A DNA stretch of 64,000 bases from Vibrio fluminensis (lineage in GTDB: Bacteria > Pseudomonadota > Gammaproteobacteria > Enterobacterales > Vibrionaceae), in the NCBI RefSeq assembly GCF_015278125.1, contig NZ_JADILO010000003.1, positions 146,784 to 210,783 on the forward strand. Direction: 5' to 3'. Below the pieces are notes generated by a model. The model worked only from the letters and a program-made list of their open reading frames with translations, did no database searches and had not been told where the DNA came from. The translations under genes and the position numbers were made by a program. This document shows, piece by piece, positions 18,367 to 26,727 of the stretch (position 1 is the stretch's first letter; every line of letters starts with the position of its first letter).

Positions 18367-18497
18367 CCGCTTTGGCAAACCAAAAGAAAATCACCAATCA
18401 AACTAAACAGCACTTCTCAACTATCACTCTCTACTCTCACTCTCAATTCTCCACTCTATACCCCCAACAATCCCATGGTTGCACTCTTTGAATTAAT

Positions 18498-18512
18498 TGA
18501 TAATAATTATCA
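18498..18512. promoter_or_regulatory. Fur box ahead of the fumC operon
   Basis: TGATAATAATTATCA is a perfect match to the 7-1-7 Fur consensus TGATAATnATTATCA. It ends 22 bases before the start of the 124-residue gene at 18535, so iron-bound Fur should repress the operon that includes fumC. Confidence 0.88.
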
Positions 18513-18534
18513 TTCAATGAGATAAGAGGTGGTT

Positions 18535-18909
18535 ATGAATCCATTACAACCTGTCTACAACGCATACTTCAAAGCACAAGATCGATTTGTTCAACATAGA
18601 GCGCCTGATGGCTTTGAGCCAGATATCATTCAAGACTATATTCATTGGTCAATGACGATTGCCTCTTATTACGAAGAAGGGGCTGAAAATGAAAGCATCT
18701 TGTTGTGCGAGTTGTACCTGCGTCGGCTGTATTTCCATATGTTGGAAGCGATTCAAAACCCCAAACATAGCCGCATCTTCCGCCGCGTCTGCCTAGACTC
18801 GATCCATACTCCTTTACTTTGCCTCAAACGCTACTACTACCAATGGGAAGATGGCGACATCAAATTTCTAAAACTACAACAACAATTAAGGTGCATCCAA
18901 GCGCCCTAA
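18535..18909 (+). CDS. Iron-regulated small protein preceding fumC (FagA-like by position)
   Basis: 124 residues, cytoplasmic, rich in Tyr, His, Cys and Arg, with no signal peptide or known domain. It begins at ATG 18535 with AGAGG five bases upstream, directly after a perfect Fur box, and ends 14 bases before fumC. In Pseudomonas aeruginosa the Fur-regulated operon fagA-fumC-orfX-sodA has a small protein of unknown function in the same place; I infer an analogous role by synteny, not by a motif I can see. The product may help cells adapt when iron-dependent enzymes fail. Confidence 0.75.
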   Translation: MNPLQPVYNAYFKAQDRFVQHRAPDGFEPDIIQDYIHWSMTIASYYEEGAENESILLCELYLRRLYFHMLEAIQNPKHSRIFRRVCLDSIHTPLLCLKRYYYQWEDGDIKFLKLQQQLRCIQAP

Positions 18910-18923
18910 CAAAAGGACCTGAC

Positions 18924-20309
18924 ATGACACAAAAATTTCGTATTGAAAAGGACAGTATGGGGGAAGTCAAAGTCCCTTCGTTTGCCTTATACCAAGCCCA
19001 GACTCAACGCGCTGTCGATAATTTCCATTTTAGCCAGCACAAAATGCCTGTCGCATTTATACAAGCGCTCGCTTCTGTAAAACAAACCGCAGCAACCACC
19101 AATGCTCAACTAGGTTTGCTAGAAGGGGATATTGCTGTCGCGATTGAAGAAGCGGCGCAAGCCATTATTGATGGACAGCATTTGGAACATTTTCCGATCG
19201 ATGTTTTTCAAACAGGCTCCGGCACCAGCTCAAATATGAATGCCAATGAAGTCATTGCCACCCTTGCCAGCGCAAAGCTCGGGGCGCCCGTTAATCCAAA
19301 CGATCACGTCAATATGGGACAAAGCAGCAATGATGTGGTTCCAACGGCAATTCAAATCAGTGCAGCACTCACTATTGAAAATAATCTATTACCAGCCTTG
19401 GAGCACTTAATCACCAGCCTCACCAACAAACGCAAACAGATAGGACAAAGCGTTAAAACAGGGCGTACCCACCTAATGGATGCAATGCCGATAACGTTTG
19501 ACCAAGAACTTGGTGGTTGGCAATATCAAATTGAACATGCTAAACAAGCTATTGAGCATCAACTCAAAGCCGTTAAAGCACTTGCTCAAGGCGGTACTGC
19601 AGTGGGGACAGGTATTAATGCCGATCCACGCTTCGCCTCTGCCTTTGCCGATAATCTCACCCAAGCGACACGTTGTCATTTTACGGCCAGTGAAAACTTC
19701 TTCTTTAACTTAAGTAGTCAAGATGCCATCGTTGCTCTCTCAGGTGCACTGAAAACCACTGCTGTGGCTATCTTAAAAATTTCGAACGACTTACGCTGGA
19801 TGAACTCAGGACCATTAGCCGGTCTAGGAGAGATTGAACTGCAAGGTTTACAACCAGGCTCGTCGATTATGCCGGGAAAAGTAAACCCTGTTATTCCAGA
19901 AGCTGCAGCGATGGCTGCGGCGCAAGTCATTGGTAACGATACAACTATCACGGTTGCAGGCCAGTCAGGTAACTTCCAACTTAACGTTATGCTACCAGTG
20001 GTAGCGCACAATGTTCTCGAGAGCATTGAGTTACTGAGTAATAGCGCCACTGCCTTAGCAGACAAAACTATCGATAGTTTTAATATTCGCGAAGACAACC
20101 TCAAGCAAGCCCTCGACAAAAACCCGATCCTAGTGACGGCCCTAAATCCGGTAATTGGTTATCTGAAAGCAGCTGAAATCGCAAAGAAAGCCTATGCAGA
20201 AGGCAAGGCTATCGTTGATGTTGCCGATAGAGAAACGGATCTTGACCGAGAAGTTCTTGAACGTTTACTTGACCCAAAAAAACTCACCCAAGGCGGGCTT
20301 GCTGAATAG
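18924..20309 (+). CDS. fumC: Class II fumarate hydratase
   Basis: 461 residues, the usual length of FumC. The superfamily signature GSSIMPGKVNPVIPE lies at about residues 315-329, and the first motif QTGSGTSSNMNANEV at about 95-110. FumC needs no iron-sulfur cluster, so it can replace iron-dependent fumarases. Its place behind a Fur box means it is expected to be induced under iron limitation. ATG 18924 with AAGGA seven bases before it is chosen over the longer in-frame extension, which overlaps the upstream gene. Confidence 0.95.
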   Translation: MTQKFRIEKDSMGEVKVPSFALYQAQTQRAVDNFHFSQHKMPVAFIQALASVKQTAATTNAQLGLLEGDIAVAIEEAAQAIIDGQHLEHFPIDVFQTGSGTSSNMNANEVIATLASAKLGAPVNPNDHVNMGQSSNDVVPTAIQISAALTIENNLLPALEHLITSLTNKRKQIGQSVKTGRTHLMDAMPITFDQELGGWQYQIEHAKQAIEHQLKAVKALAQGGTAVGTGINADPRFASAFADNLTQATRCHFTASENFFFNLSSQDAIVALSGALKTTAVAILKISNDLRWMNSGPLAGLGEIELQGLQPGSSIMPGKVNPVIPEAAAMAAAQVIGNDTTITVAGQSGNFQLNVMLPVVAHNVLESIELLSNSATALADKTIDSFNIREDNLKQALDKNPILVTALNPVIGYLKAAEIAKKAYAEGKAIVDVADRETDLDREVLERLLDPKKLTQGGLAE

Positions 20310-20349
20310 GTTCAATCGAGTAACCCAAAAGAAATCAAAGAGCCTTACT

Positions 20350-20379
20350 GGTTACTCTTTGGCAAAGCAAAGAGTAACC
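20350..20379 (+). repeat. Intergenic palindromic stem-loop, copy 2 (GTTACTCTT family)
   Basis: GGTTACTCTTTG pairs perfectly with CAAAGAGTAACC around a six-base loop, 40 bases after fumC. It shares the core GTTACTCTTTGG with the stem-loop at 18331-18366. It may act as the operon's 3' stabiliser but has no T-run. Confidence 0.6.
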
Positions 20380-20691
20380 TTATCACTGACATGAGAGGCA
20401 AATAAGCCCGCAAACTTCTATGCGGGATACACCAACTCAAAGAAACTAAAATAACACCCATTCCAAACACTTAGATCTCGTTTCTAAATATCTAAAATCT
20501 CGGTTCTCCACTCTACTCTCTCCCATCTATCTCATAAATTCATCACTTGATGAATATGTGGGGAATTATGTTACTTTTCTTCACCTTACTAAAAATACTA
20601 CTCTATAGCTAAGTTAAAGATTTGATCACATTGCAGACAGAGAATTTCAACTAAGCTGCATATATCACCAAGTGAACTAGAGACTAAGTGC
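20380..20691. other. Intergenic region between the fumC operon and the exporter operon
   Basis: No gene is visible. It holds a small CCCGCA...TGCGGG stem near 20407-20426, a pyrimidine-rich tract near 20500-20530 similar to others in the window, and presumably the promoter of the HlyD/ABC operon. Confidence 0.45.
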
Positions 20692-21642
20692 ATGAAAAGA
20701 CTTCTATTAAGCGCCCTATTACTCATCACACTCAACGCTTGTACTCCTATCGAAAAAGAGAAAGCACTTGGCACTCTTGAACGTGACCGAGTCACCTTCT
20801 CTGCTACAGCAAATGAAATCATCCGTGAGTTGCCTATCAAAGAAGGCAGTATGGTCACTCAAGGTGATGTATTGGTGAAGTTAGATAGCAAAAACCAACA
20901 AGCTCTGCTCGCTCACGCGATAGCTGAGCAAGCCAAAGCAGATGCCTATTTACTGAAACTCACCAATGGTGAACGCCCCGAAGATATTGCTGCGGCTCAA
21001 GCACGTGTCGTACGTAGCCAAGCACAACTTACTGAAGCGCAGAAGAACTACCAACGTAAAGCAGAACTGGTGGCGAAAAAGCTGATTAGCCAATCTGAAA
21101 AAGATACCGCGCTTGCCGCGCGTGATTCTGCACGCGCCGAGCTAGACTCAGCCAATGAAGAATTCGCCAAATTAACCGCAGGCTCGCGCCTTGAAGACAT
21201 AGAACAAGCTAAAGCGGCGCTTGCGGCAGCACAAGCTGATGTTGCCTTAGAGGAGCAGAAGCTGGCTGAACTAACGATCGTCGCTACCCGTTCTGGCGTG
21301 CTAGACAATCTACCCTACAACTTAGGTGAACGTGTACCTGTTAATGGTATTGTTGCCGTAGTACAAGCGAGCCAAGTTCCTTATGCTCGCGTTTATGTAC
21401 CAGCAAGCCACCGTGTCGAATTTATCGCAGGTAAAACGGTGAAAGTGCATGTCGACGGCGTGGAGCAAGCCTTTGATGGCACTGTCCGTTGGGTTGCTAC
21501 TGAGCCGTCATTCACCCCTTATTACGCACTCACCGAAGAAGAACGCTCGCGTCTAATGTACTTAGCGGAAGTAGACTTAACTCAAGCCGCAATCCGGTTA
21601 CCTTCTGGCTTGCCTGCGCAAGTCGATCTTAATCAGGAGTAA
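20692..21642 (+). CDS. HlyD/YbhG-family periplasmic adaptor of an ABC exporter
   Basis: 316 residues beginning with a signal peptide that ends LITLNAC, so it may be a lipoprotein (Cys at about 17). A lipoyl-like half, a long Ala/Glu-rich coiled-coil hairpin (about residues 85-190, with the repeated pattern LTxGxxxEDI) and the second lipoyl half follow, as in YbhG/MacA-type adaptors. It should connect the inner-membrane exporter encoded next to an outer-membrane channel. The ABC ATPase gene begins two bases after its stop. Confidence 0.85.
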   Translation: MKRLLLSALLLITLNACTPIEKEKALGTLERDRVTFSATANEIIRELPIKEGSMVTQGDVLVKLDSKNQQALLAHAIAEQAKADAYLLKLTNGERPEDIAAAQARVVRSQAQLTEAQKNYQRKAELVAKKLISQSEKDTALAARDSARAELDSANEEFAKLTAGSRLEDIEQAKAALAAAQADVALEEQKLAELTIVATRSGVLDNLPYNLGERVPVNGIVAVVQASQVPYARVYVPASHRVEFIAGKTVKVHVDGVEQAFDGTVRWVATEPSFTPYYALTEEERSRLMYLAEVDLTQAAIRLPSGLPAQVDLNQE

Positions 21643-21644
21643 CC

Positions 21645-22571
21645 ATGTCAGAATTTGCAATTCAAGCCAGCGACGTGGTGAAAAAATTTGGCGACTTTAC
21701 CGCGATTGAAGGCATTAACCTGAATGTTCCAAAAGGCAGTATCTACGGTTTCCTCGGTCCCAATGGTTGTGGCAAATCGACAACGATTCGCGTACTCACC
21801 GGATTACTCAGCCCGACATCTGGCAAAGTAGACGTATTGGGTCTTGAGATCCCCAAACAGTCGGAGTTACTGCGTTTAAAAATCGGTTACATGACGCAAA
21901 AATTCTCGCTTTATGATGACCTAACAGTTGAAGAGAACTTGCAGTTTATTGGGCAAATATTTGGTATGCCAAATAGTGAACTACACAATCGCATCAACCA
22001 ACAGCTTGGCATTTATGGACTCGATCAACGCAGAAAGCAGCGCGTTAGCGGCATGAGTGGTGGGCAGAAACAACGCCTTTCTCTTGCGGCAGCGACGATG
22101 CACAAACCTGAATTACTCTTTCTTGATGAACCCACTTCGGCGGTAGACCCTGAGAATCGCCGTGAGTTCTGGGAACAGCTGTTTGATCTCAGCGATCAAG
22201 GTACCACCATCTTAGTCACTACCCATTACATGGATGAAGCTGAACGTTGCCATCGCCTCGCCATTATGGAGTCAGGGCTCATTCGCGCCGATGGTGAGCC
22301 GGAACGTCTCATGGCAGAGATGGGGGTGAATATTATTGAAGTCAAAGCCCCTTCGCTACGAGCACTGAAAGAGAAGCTACTGAAACGCCCGCAAGTGCGC
22401 TCAGCGGCGCAGCTGGGTATTCGCCTACGCGTTTTGATTTATGATCAAGTAACCAACCCGATTGAGTGGCTTGCCAATGAGTTCCCTGAACTTAAAGACG
22501 CTGAAATGAATATCGCCCGTCCAAGTTTAGAAGACGTGTTTGTGACCGTCACCGGGGAGGGACGCCAATGA
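21645..22571 (+). CDS. ABC exporter ATP-binding protein (YbhF/CcmA-like)
   Basis: 308 residues with Walker A GPNGCGKST (about residues 39-47), Q-loop, signature SGGQKQRLS (about 138-146), Walker B LLFLDEPTSAVDP and the switch His in TTHYMDEAERC. It is a single nucleotide-binding domain; YbhF of E. coli has two. It drives the membrane protein encoded downstream, whose start overlaps its stop by four bases. Confidence 0.9.
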   Translation: MSEFAIQASDVVKKFGDFTAIEGINLNVPKGSIYGFLGPNGCGKSTTIRVLTGLLSPTSGKVDVLGLEIPKQSELLRLKIGYMTQKFSLYDDLTVEENLQFIGQIFGMPNSELHNRINQQLGIYGLDQRRKQRVSGMSGGQKQRLSLAAATMHKPELLFLDEPTSAVDPENRREFWEQLFDLSDQGTTILVTTHYMDEAERCHRLAIMESGLIRADGEPERLMAEMGVNIIEVKAPSLRALKEKLLKRPQVRSAAQLGIRLRVLIYDQVTNPIEWLANEFPELKDAEMNIARPSLEDVFVTVTGEGRQ

Positions 22572-23668
22572 TCAAGAGTCTCGCCCGAATGAAAGCGGTG
22601 ATGATCAAAGAGATCCGCCAGCTTTCTCGTGATCGTATTACCTTTGGTATGGTGGTGATGATCCCGCTTATTCAGCTGCTACTGTTTGGCTTTGCGATTA
22701 ATACCGATGTGCGCAATATCCCTGTTGCTGTGGTTGATCAGAGCCAAAGTGCCGCAGGTCGTGTGCTGACCGAATCTGTTCGTGTCACGCAAGTGGTCGA
22801 TATCACCCAGCGCTTTAACACTCCACAAGAAGCAGAACAAGCGATACAAGAAGGTATCGTGCGGGCCGCTTTGATTTTGCCACCCGATCTCACTCAACGT
22901 ATGGTGCAAGGGCGTGAACTTGGGCAATGGATTGTCGATGGGTCCGATACCATGATCAGTGCTGCGATATTGGGCTTACAAAGTATGCCACTGACGGATT
23001 TCGATTTTGAGATCAAACCCCAGGTACATAAAACCTTCGAAGTCGCGTTGTTTTATAACCCAAGCCAGCGCTCAGCAGTTAACATCGTTCCCGGCTTACT
23101 TGGTGTCATTCTTACAATGACGATGATTCTGTTTACCAGTGCTGCCATCGTGCGTGAACGTGAAAGAGGCAACCTAGAGCTACTCATCACAACACCGATC
23201 CATTCGATGGAACTGATGATCGCGAAGATCGTACCTTATATTTTCGTGGGTTTAATTCAGGTCGGGATCATTCTGGGATTAGGTCATTCTATTTTTGGTG
23301 TCCCTATCAATGGCGCGCTAAGTCAAATTTTACTGGGGACATTGTTGTTTATCGCTGCTAGCTTGACTTTGGGGTTGGTTATTTCAACTGTTGCAAGTAC
23401 CCAGCTGCAAGCGATGCAGATGACGGTATTTATCCTACTACCATCGATTTTGCTCTCGGGTTTTATGTTTCCCTACGAAGCAATGCCAGTGGCAGCGCAG
23501 TGGATATCAGAAGTATTACCCGCTACTCATTTCATGCGCCTGATACGCGGGATAGTATTACGCGGTGCGGATTTAGCTGACTTATGGCGTGATAGCCTCT
23601 GGCTTGGTGCCTTTACTGTTATCGGGTTAATTGTTGCGTCGAAACGGTTTAAAAAGTCCCTCGACTAA
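22568..23668 (+). CDS. ABC-2 type exporter permease (YbhS/YbhR-like)
   Basis: 366 residues: one N-terminal transmembrane helix, a large periplasmic domain (about residues 45-170) and five helices in the C-terminal half, with the ABC-2 segment IVRERERGNLELLITTPIHSMELMIAKIVPY. It forms the membrane part of an exporter for drugs or envelope compounds. Only one permease gene is present, whereas the E. coli ybh operon has two, so it probably acts as a homodimer. The ATGA overlap with the ATPase gene implies coupled translation. Confidence 0.88.
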   Translation: MIKSLARMKAVMIKEIRQLSRDRITFGMVVMIPLIQLLLFGFAINTDVRNIPVAVVDQSQSAAGRVLTESVRVTQVVDITQRFNTPQEAEQAIQEGIVRAALILPPDLTQRMVQGRELGQWIVDGSDTMISAAILGLQSMPLTDFDFEIKPQVHKTFEVALFYNPSQRSAVNIVPGLLGVILTMTMILFTSAAIVRERERGNLELLITTPIHSMELMIAKIVPYIFVGLIQVGIILGLGHSIFGVPINGALSQILLGTLLFIAASLTLGLVISTVASTQLQAMQMTVFILLPSILLSGFMFPYEAMPVAAQWISEVLPATHFMRLIRGIVLRGADLADLWRDSLWLGAFTVIGLIVASKRFKKSLD

Positions 23669-23693
23669 GTTCAATCGACATCCCTTTCCTACT

Positions 23694-23732
23694 GCGCGAT
23701 CGGCTTTCTACTAAGCGATCGCGCTTTTCTTT
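23694..23732 (+). terminator. Terminator of the HlyD/ABC exporter operon
   Basis: GCGCGATCG (23694-23702) pairs with CGATCGCGC (23716-23724), followed by TTTTCTTTT. Confidence 0.85.
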
Positions 23733-23823
23733 TGTGTCTGTTTCTTGCTAAGTTTCTTGCTAAAAGGAAGCCTATTATTTCAAGCTCAGTTATCGCTATA
23801 ATTACTACCGCACCCAATCCAAA

Positions 23824-23856
23824 TATACCCAAGTAACCTCGAGGTGCTTGGATATA
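23824..23856. repeat. Fold-back copy of a MITE-like repeat (TATACCCAAGT family)
   Basis: TATACCCAAGTAACCTCGAG runs into its own imperfect inverted copy ending GCTTGGATATA, giving a nearly palindromic 33-base unit. The end sequence matches the termini of the longer element at 45240-45506 and the short copy at 44664-44714. It lies 31 bases before catB and would fold as a hairpin in that gene's leader if transcribed. Confidence 0.7.
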
Positions 23857-23887
23857 AGATCAAAATTAATAGAATGAAGAGATCATA

Positions 23888-24520
23888 ATGAAAAACTATT
23901 TCGAAAGCCCTTTTGTCGGTAAACCGATTGAAGACCAAATTACCAACCCAAACATCATCGTGGGTAAACACAGTTACTACTCGGGCTATTACCACCAGCA
24001 CAGCTTTGATGACTGTGCGCGCTACTTGATGCCTAACCGCGATGATGTCGACAAACTGATCATCGGCAGTTACTGTTCAATTGGCTCTGGTGCTGCTTTT
24101 ATCATGGCGGGTAACCAAGGTCACCGCAATGATTGGGCGAGCACTTTTCCGTTTTTCTACCAAGAGAATCCATTGTTTGCTGGTGCCAATGACGCTTTTG
24201 AACGCGCAGGCGATACGGTAATTGGTAACGATGTTTGGATCGGCTCTGAAGCGATGATTATGGCAGGGGTAAAAATCGGTGATGGTGCTGTGGTTGCTTC
24301 GCGCGCGGTCGTCACCAAAGATGTTGAGCCGTATTCTATCGTCGGTGCTAACCCTGCCAAACATATTCGCTACCGTTTTGCCGCCGAAGAAATTGCTATG
24401 TTGTTAGAAATGCAATGGTGGAACTGGAGTGATGACACACTGCAAGGCGCGATGCCACTGCTTAGCTCTCAAGATATCACGGCACTCCATTATTACTGGC
24501 GCGAAAACGTACAAAAGTAA
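23888..24520 (+). CDS. catB: Type B chloramphenicol / xenobiotic O-acetyltransferase
   Basis: 210 residues with a left-handed parallel beta-helix of hexapeptide repeats ([22 protein letters not shown] at about residues 115-137). The catalytic His of the family is at residue 79 in [10 protein letters not shown], exactly the position known for this enzyme group. It closely resembles CatB proteins of Vibrio and of integron cassettes, which acetylate chloramphenicol with acetyl-CoA; resistance conferred by chromosomal copies varies. I see no attC site around it, so it is not shown here to be a gene cassette. Confidence 0.9.
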   Translation: MKNYFESPFVGKPIEDQITNPNIIVGKHSYYSGYYHQHSFDDCARYLMPNRDDVDKLIIGSYCSIGSGAAFIMAGNQGHRNDWASTFPFFYQENPLFAGANDAFERAGDTVIGNDVWIGSEAMIMAGVKIGDGAVVASRAVVTKDVEPYSIVGANPAKHIRYRFAAEEIAMLLEMQWWNWSDDTLQGAMPLLSSQDITALHYYWRENVQK

Positions 24521-24678
24521 TCTTCAATGGCGCTCCTCTGGGCGTCATTCTCCCATTTATGTGTGCCAGATGCGCATATTGTTAGCTTGCTCTCACTATT
24601 TACCGACCTAGATCATTGAGTTAAAGGGGTTATATTCTATATATTTCGCACTGGTTAAATTGATTCAGAGCGGTAGAA

Positions 24679-25560
24679 ATGGGGAACAATTTAGATATTC
24701 AAAGTATTTTTGTCTTAGTCAAAATGCATGAGCTAAGAAACGTCAAACTGGTCGCAGATGCGGTTGGAAAAACGTCGAGTGCAGTCAGTAAAATCTTATC
24801 TAAACTCAAACTTCATTTTGAGGACCCATTATTTATCCAAACACGTAAAGGTTTCGAACCCACCACTTTTGTCGAAACCAACATCAGTCACTTTGAAGCG
24901 ATTCTAGCAACCTTTGAGTCAATTCAACCGACGGACTTTGACCCTCAAACCCTGAAGCAAGAGATCATTCTTTATGGACATGCCCTTTTCTGGGATAACT
25001 TCGGAGACAAGCTCTATTTAGCACTGCGTAAAGAAGCACCGTATGCCAAATTTTCAATGCGTCAATGGAACCTAGAAGCACGAACTCGCTTAATTGAAGG
25101 TGAGAACTCGGTGTTATTCGGTATCTACGACGAAACTCTCCCTCAGGTTATTCAGCAAAAAGCGTTATGTAATATTTCCCCGGCGTTTTATGTAAGAGAA
25201 GAGCATCCTGCACAGACTTTCGAAGAACTAAAACAATATCCATTTGTGATCACTCGAAACCCGGGTTGGAATGACGTTCGCTATCCATTATTTGAACGCC
25301 TAGCAAGCCTGGGGCACCGTATTACCGCGGATGTGGAAGTCGAGAATACTTTAACAATCGAGAATATTGTCACTAACTCTGATCATTTCTCTTTTACGAT
25401 GTCACGAGTAATACCAAAAAACTGTCGCGCGATTGGGCTTCCGCTCACAAATCTCAACCTTCATTGCGTGATGAGTTTTCATCGCGCTAAGCAAAATGAC
25501 CCACAAAAAGCTTGGCTATACCAAGTAGGCGAACGAGTCCTATCCAGCTTAAGTAACTGA
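24679..25560 (+). CDS. LysR-family transcriptional regulator
   Basis: 293 residues: an N-terminal winged helix (about residues 6-66; VKLVADAVGKTSSAVSKILSKLKLHFEDPLFIQT) and a C-terminal effector-binding domain. The N-terminus is shaped like LeuO-type or Vibrio-specific LysR proteins. Directly downstream, on the same strand and past a terminator, comes the array of five small secreted proteins, and a symmetric T-N13-A type site lies between them, so it may control that array. The effector is unknown. Confidence 0.87.
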   Translation: MGNNLDIQSIFVLVKMHELRNVKLVADAVGKTSSAVSKILSKLKLHFEDPLFIQTRKGFEPTTFVETNISHFEAILATFESIQPTDFDPQTLKQEIILYGHALFWDNFGDKLYLALRKEAPYAKFSMRQWNLEARTRLIEGENSVLFGIYDETLPQVIQQKALCNISPAFYVREEHPAQTFEELKQYPFVITRNPGWNDVRYPLFERLASLGHRITADVEVENTLTIENIVTNSDHFSFTMSRVIPKNCRAIGLPLTNLNLHCVMSFHRAKQNDPQKAWLYQVGERVLSSLSN

Positions 25561-25605
25561 TAATTAATGAATCATTATTAAGATTCAACTGACACAGCTT
25601 TTATG

Positions 25606-25630
25606 GCCCTGCATTTTGCGGGGCTTTTTT
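25606..25630 (+). terminator. Terminator of the LysR gene
   Basis: GCCCTGC pairs with GCGGGGC (one wobble), followed by TTTTTT. It separates the LysR transcript from the small-protein array. Confidence 0.85.
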
Positions 25631-25703
25631 GTGTTGATTAGAAAGAAGTCAACTTGAGCAACATTTAATCCACATGCTTATTGTGTGAACTAAGACACGG
25701 TAA

Positions 25704-25718
25704 TTTCCAAAATGGAAA
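25704..25718. promoter_or_regulatory. Palindromic LysR-type candidate site ahead of the small-protein array
   Basis: TTTCCA-AAA-TGGAAA is a perfect 6-3-6 inverted repeat, 100 bases before the first small gene. Symmetry and the T...A form agree with LysR-type operators. Binding is not shown. Confidence 0.45.
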
Positions 25719-25817
25719 CTCTACATTTCCTGTAAACGTGAGCCAAGTCTCATTAATATGCACTTCATCGAGAGGGGCACAGCCCAAAACCTAAATAAAT
25801 AAGAAGAAGATCAAATT

Positions 25818-26003
25818 ATGAAAAAAGCACTAGTTATCGCATTGTCAGTACTTTCAGTTTCAGCTTTCGCAGCGCACGCAGCATTCTCAAGCCACGCTGT
25901 TAATGGTCAAGCTCAACAGACTGAACAAGTAATTAAAGCTATCGGCAACGGCGCAATCAGCTTCGGTATGTCATCTAGCCAAATTGAAAATGCAGTGAAA
26001 TAA
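25818..26003 (+). CDS. Small secreted protein, paralogue 1 of 5
   Basis: 61 residues: a signal peptide ending at SAFA-A (cleavage near residue 18-19) and a mature part of about 40 residues. It ends in the shared motif A-x-GAI-x-x-GMS-x-x-QI-x-x-A, here with GNGAISFGMSSSQIENAVK. It is preceded by a purine-rich ribosome site and is the first of five tandem paralogues. I know of no function. The GMS-x-x-QIE segment resembles the turn-helix of BamE/SmpA-like folds, but the protein is far too short to be one. Confidence 0.82.
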   Translation: MKKALVIALSVLSVSAFAAHAAFSSHAVNGQAQQTEQVIKAIGNGAISFGMSSSQIENAVK

Positions 26004-26063
26004 GAAATAAAGTCAGCTCAACAACACAAACAATTAAAAAGCATATTAATAAAGGAAAGCATC

Positions 26064-26228
26064 ATGAAAAAAGTACTAGTTATCGCACTATCAATCTTCT
26101 CTGTTTCAGCATTCGCAGCGCACTCATTCACTGCAAATGTATCAACAGAGCAAGCTATTAAAGGCTTCGCAACTGGCGCAATCAGCGTTGGTATGTCAGC
26201 AAAACAAATTGAAAAAGCAATCAACTAA
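26064..26228 (+). CDS. Small secreted protein, paralogue 2 of 5
   Basis: 54 residues, signal peptide (KKVLVIALSIFSVSAFAA) and a mature part of about 35 residues carrying VSTEQAIKG and GAISVGMSAKQIEKAIN. AAAGGAA stands eight bases before the start. The signal peptides of copies 1 to 4 are almost identical in DNA and protein, which points to recent tandem duplication. Confidence 0.8.
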   Translation: MKKVLVIALSIFSVSAFAAHSFTANVSTEQAIKGFATGAISVGMSAKQIEKAIN

Positions 26229-26279
26229 TAACCAAGCTCAACACTCTATTACAACACTGAATAAGAAAAGGTAAATACA

Positions 26280-26441
26280 ATGAAAAAAGTACTAACTATC
26301 GCGCTAACTATCTTCTCTGTTTCTGCTTACGCTGCTCACACAAATGCTAACGTGACCGCAGAACAAGCGATTAAGGGTGTTGCATCAGGCGCGATTATTA
26401 TTGGTATGACACCAAAGCAAATTCAAAACGTACTTAAATAA
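26280..26441 (+). CDS. Small secreted protein, paralogue 3 of 5
   Basis: 53 residues; signal peptide ending SAYA-A, then VTAEQAIKGVASGAI and IGMTPKQIQNVLK. It has its own ribosome site (AAAGG) 51 bases after copy 2. Here the motif reads GMT instead of GMS, the only copy with Thr. Confidence 0.8.
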   Translation: MKKVLTIALTIFSVSAYAAHTNANVTAEQAIKGVASGAIIIGMTPKQIQNVLK

Positions 26442-26509
26442 CCCGAAATTAAATAACCATTGTTAATTTGATTAGTCATTCAAAAAATAAAATTTAGAAG
26501 GTAATAACT

Positions 26510-26671
26510 ATGAAAAAAGCTCTGATTATCGCGTTATCTATTTTCTCGGTTTCTGCTTTTGCTACCCAAGCTAACACAGGTTCGGTATCAGCAGAGCGAG
26601 TTGCTCAAGGTCTTGCTAGTGGTGCGATTAGCGTTGGCATGTCGCACGCGCAAATTCAGCAAGCCATTTAA
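26510..26671 (+). CDS. Small secreted protein, paralogue 4 of 5
   Basis: 53 residues; signal peptide ending SAFA-T, then VSAERVAQGLASGAI and VGMSHAQIQQAI. AGAAGG precedes the start. It lacks the C-terminal Lys or Asn of the others, ending in Ile. Confidence 0.8.
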   Translation: MKKALIIALSIFSVSAFATQANTGSVSAERVAQGLASGAISVGMSHAQIQQAI

Positions 26672-26727
26672 TAAAAAAATCGGTCATTAGTCGACGATGA
26701 CCAACAAAACATTGAAGAGGTTTTACT

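Noticed and set aside
23733..24678. catB as part of a superintegron cassette
   Set aside because: No attC-like (VCR) repeat with the core sites is visible on either side of the gene; the only repeat is the MITE-like fold-back.
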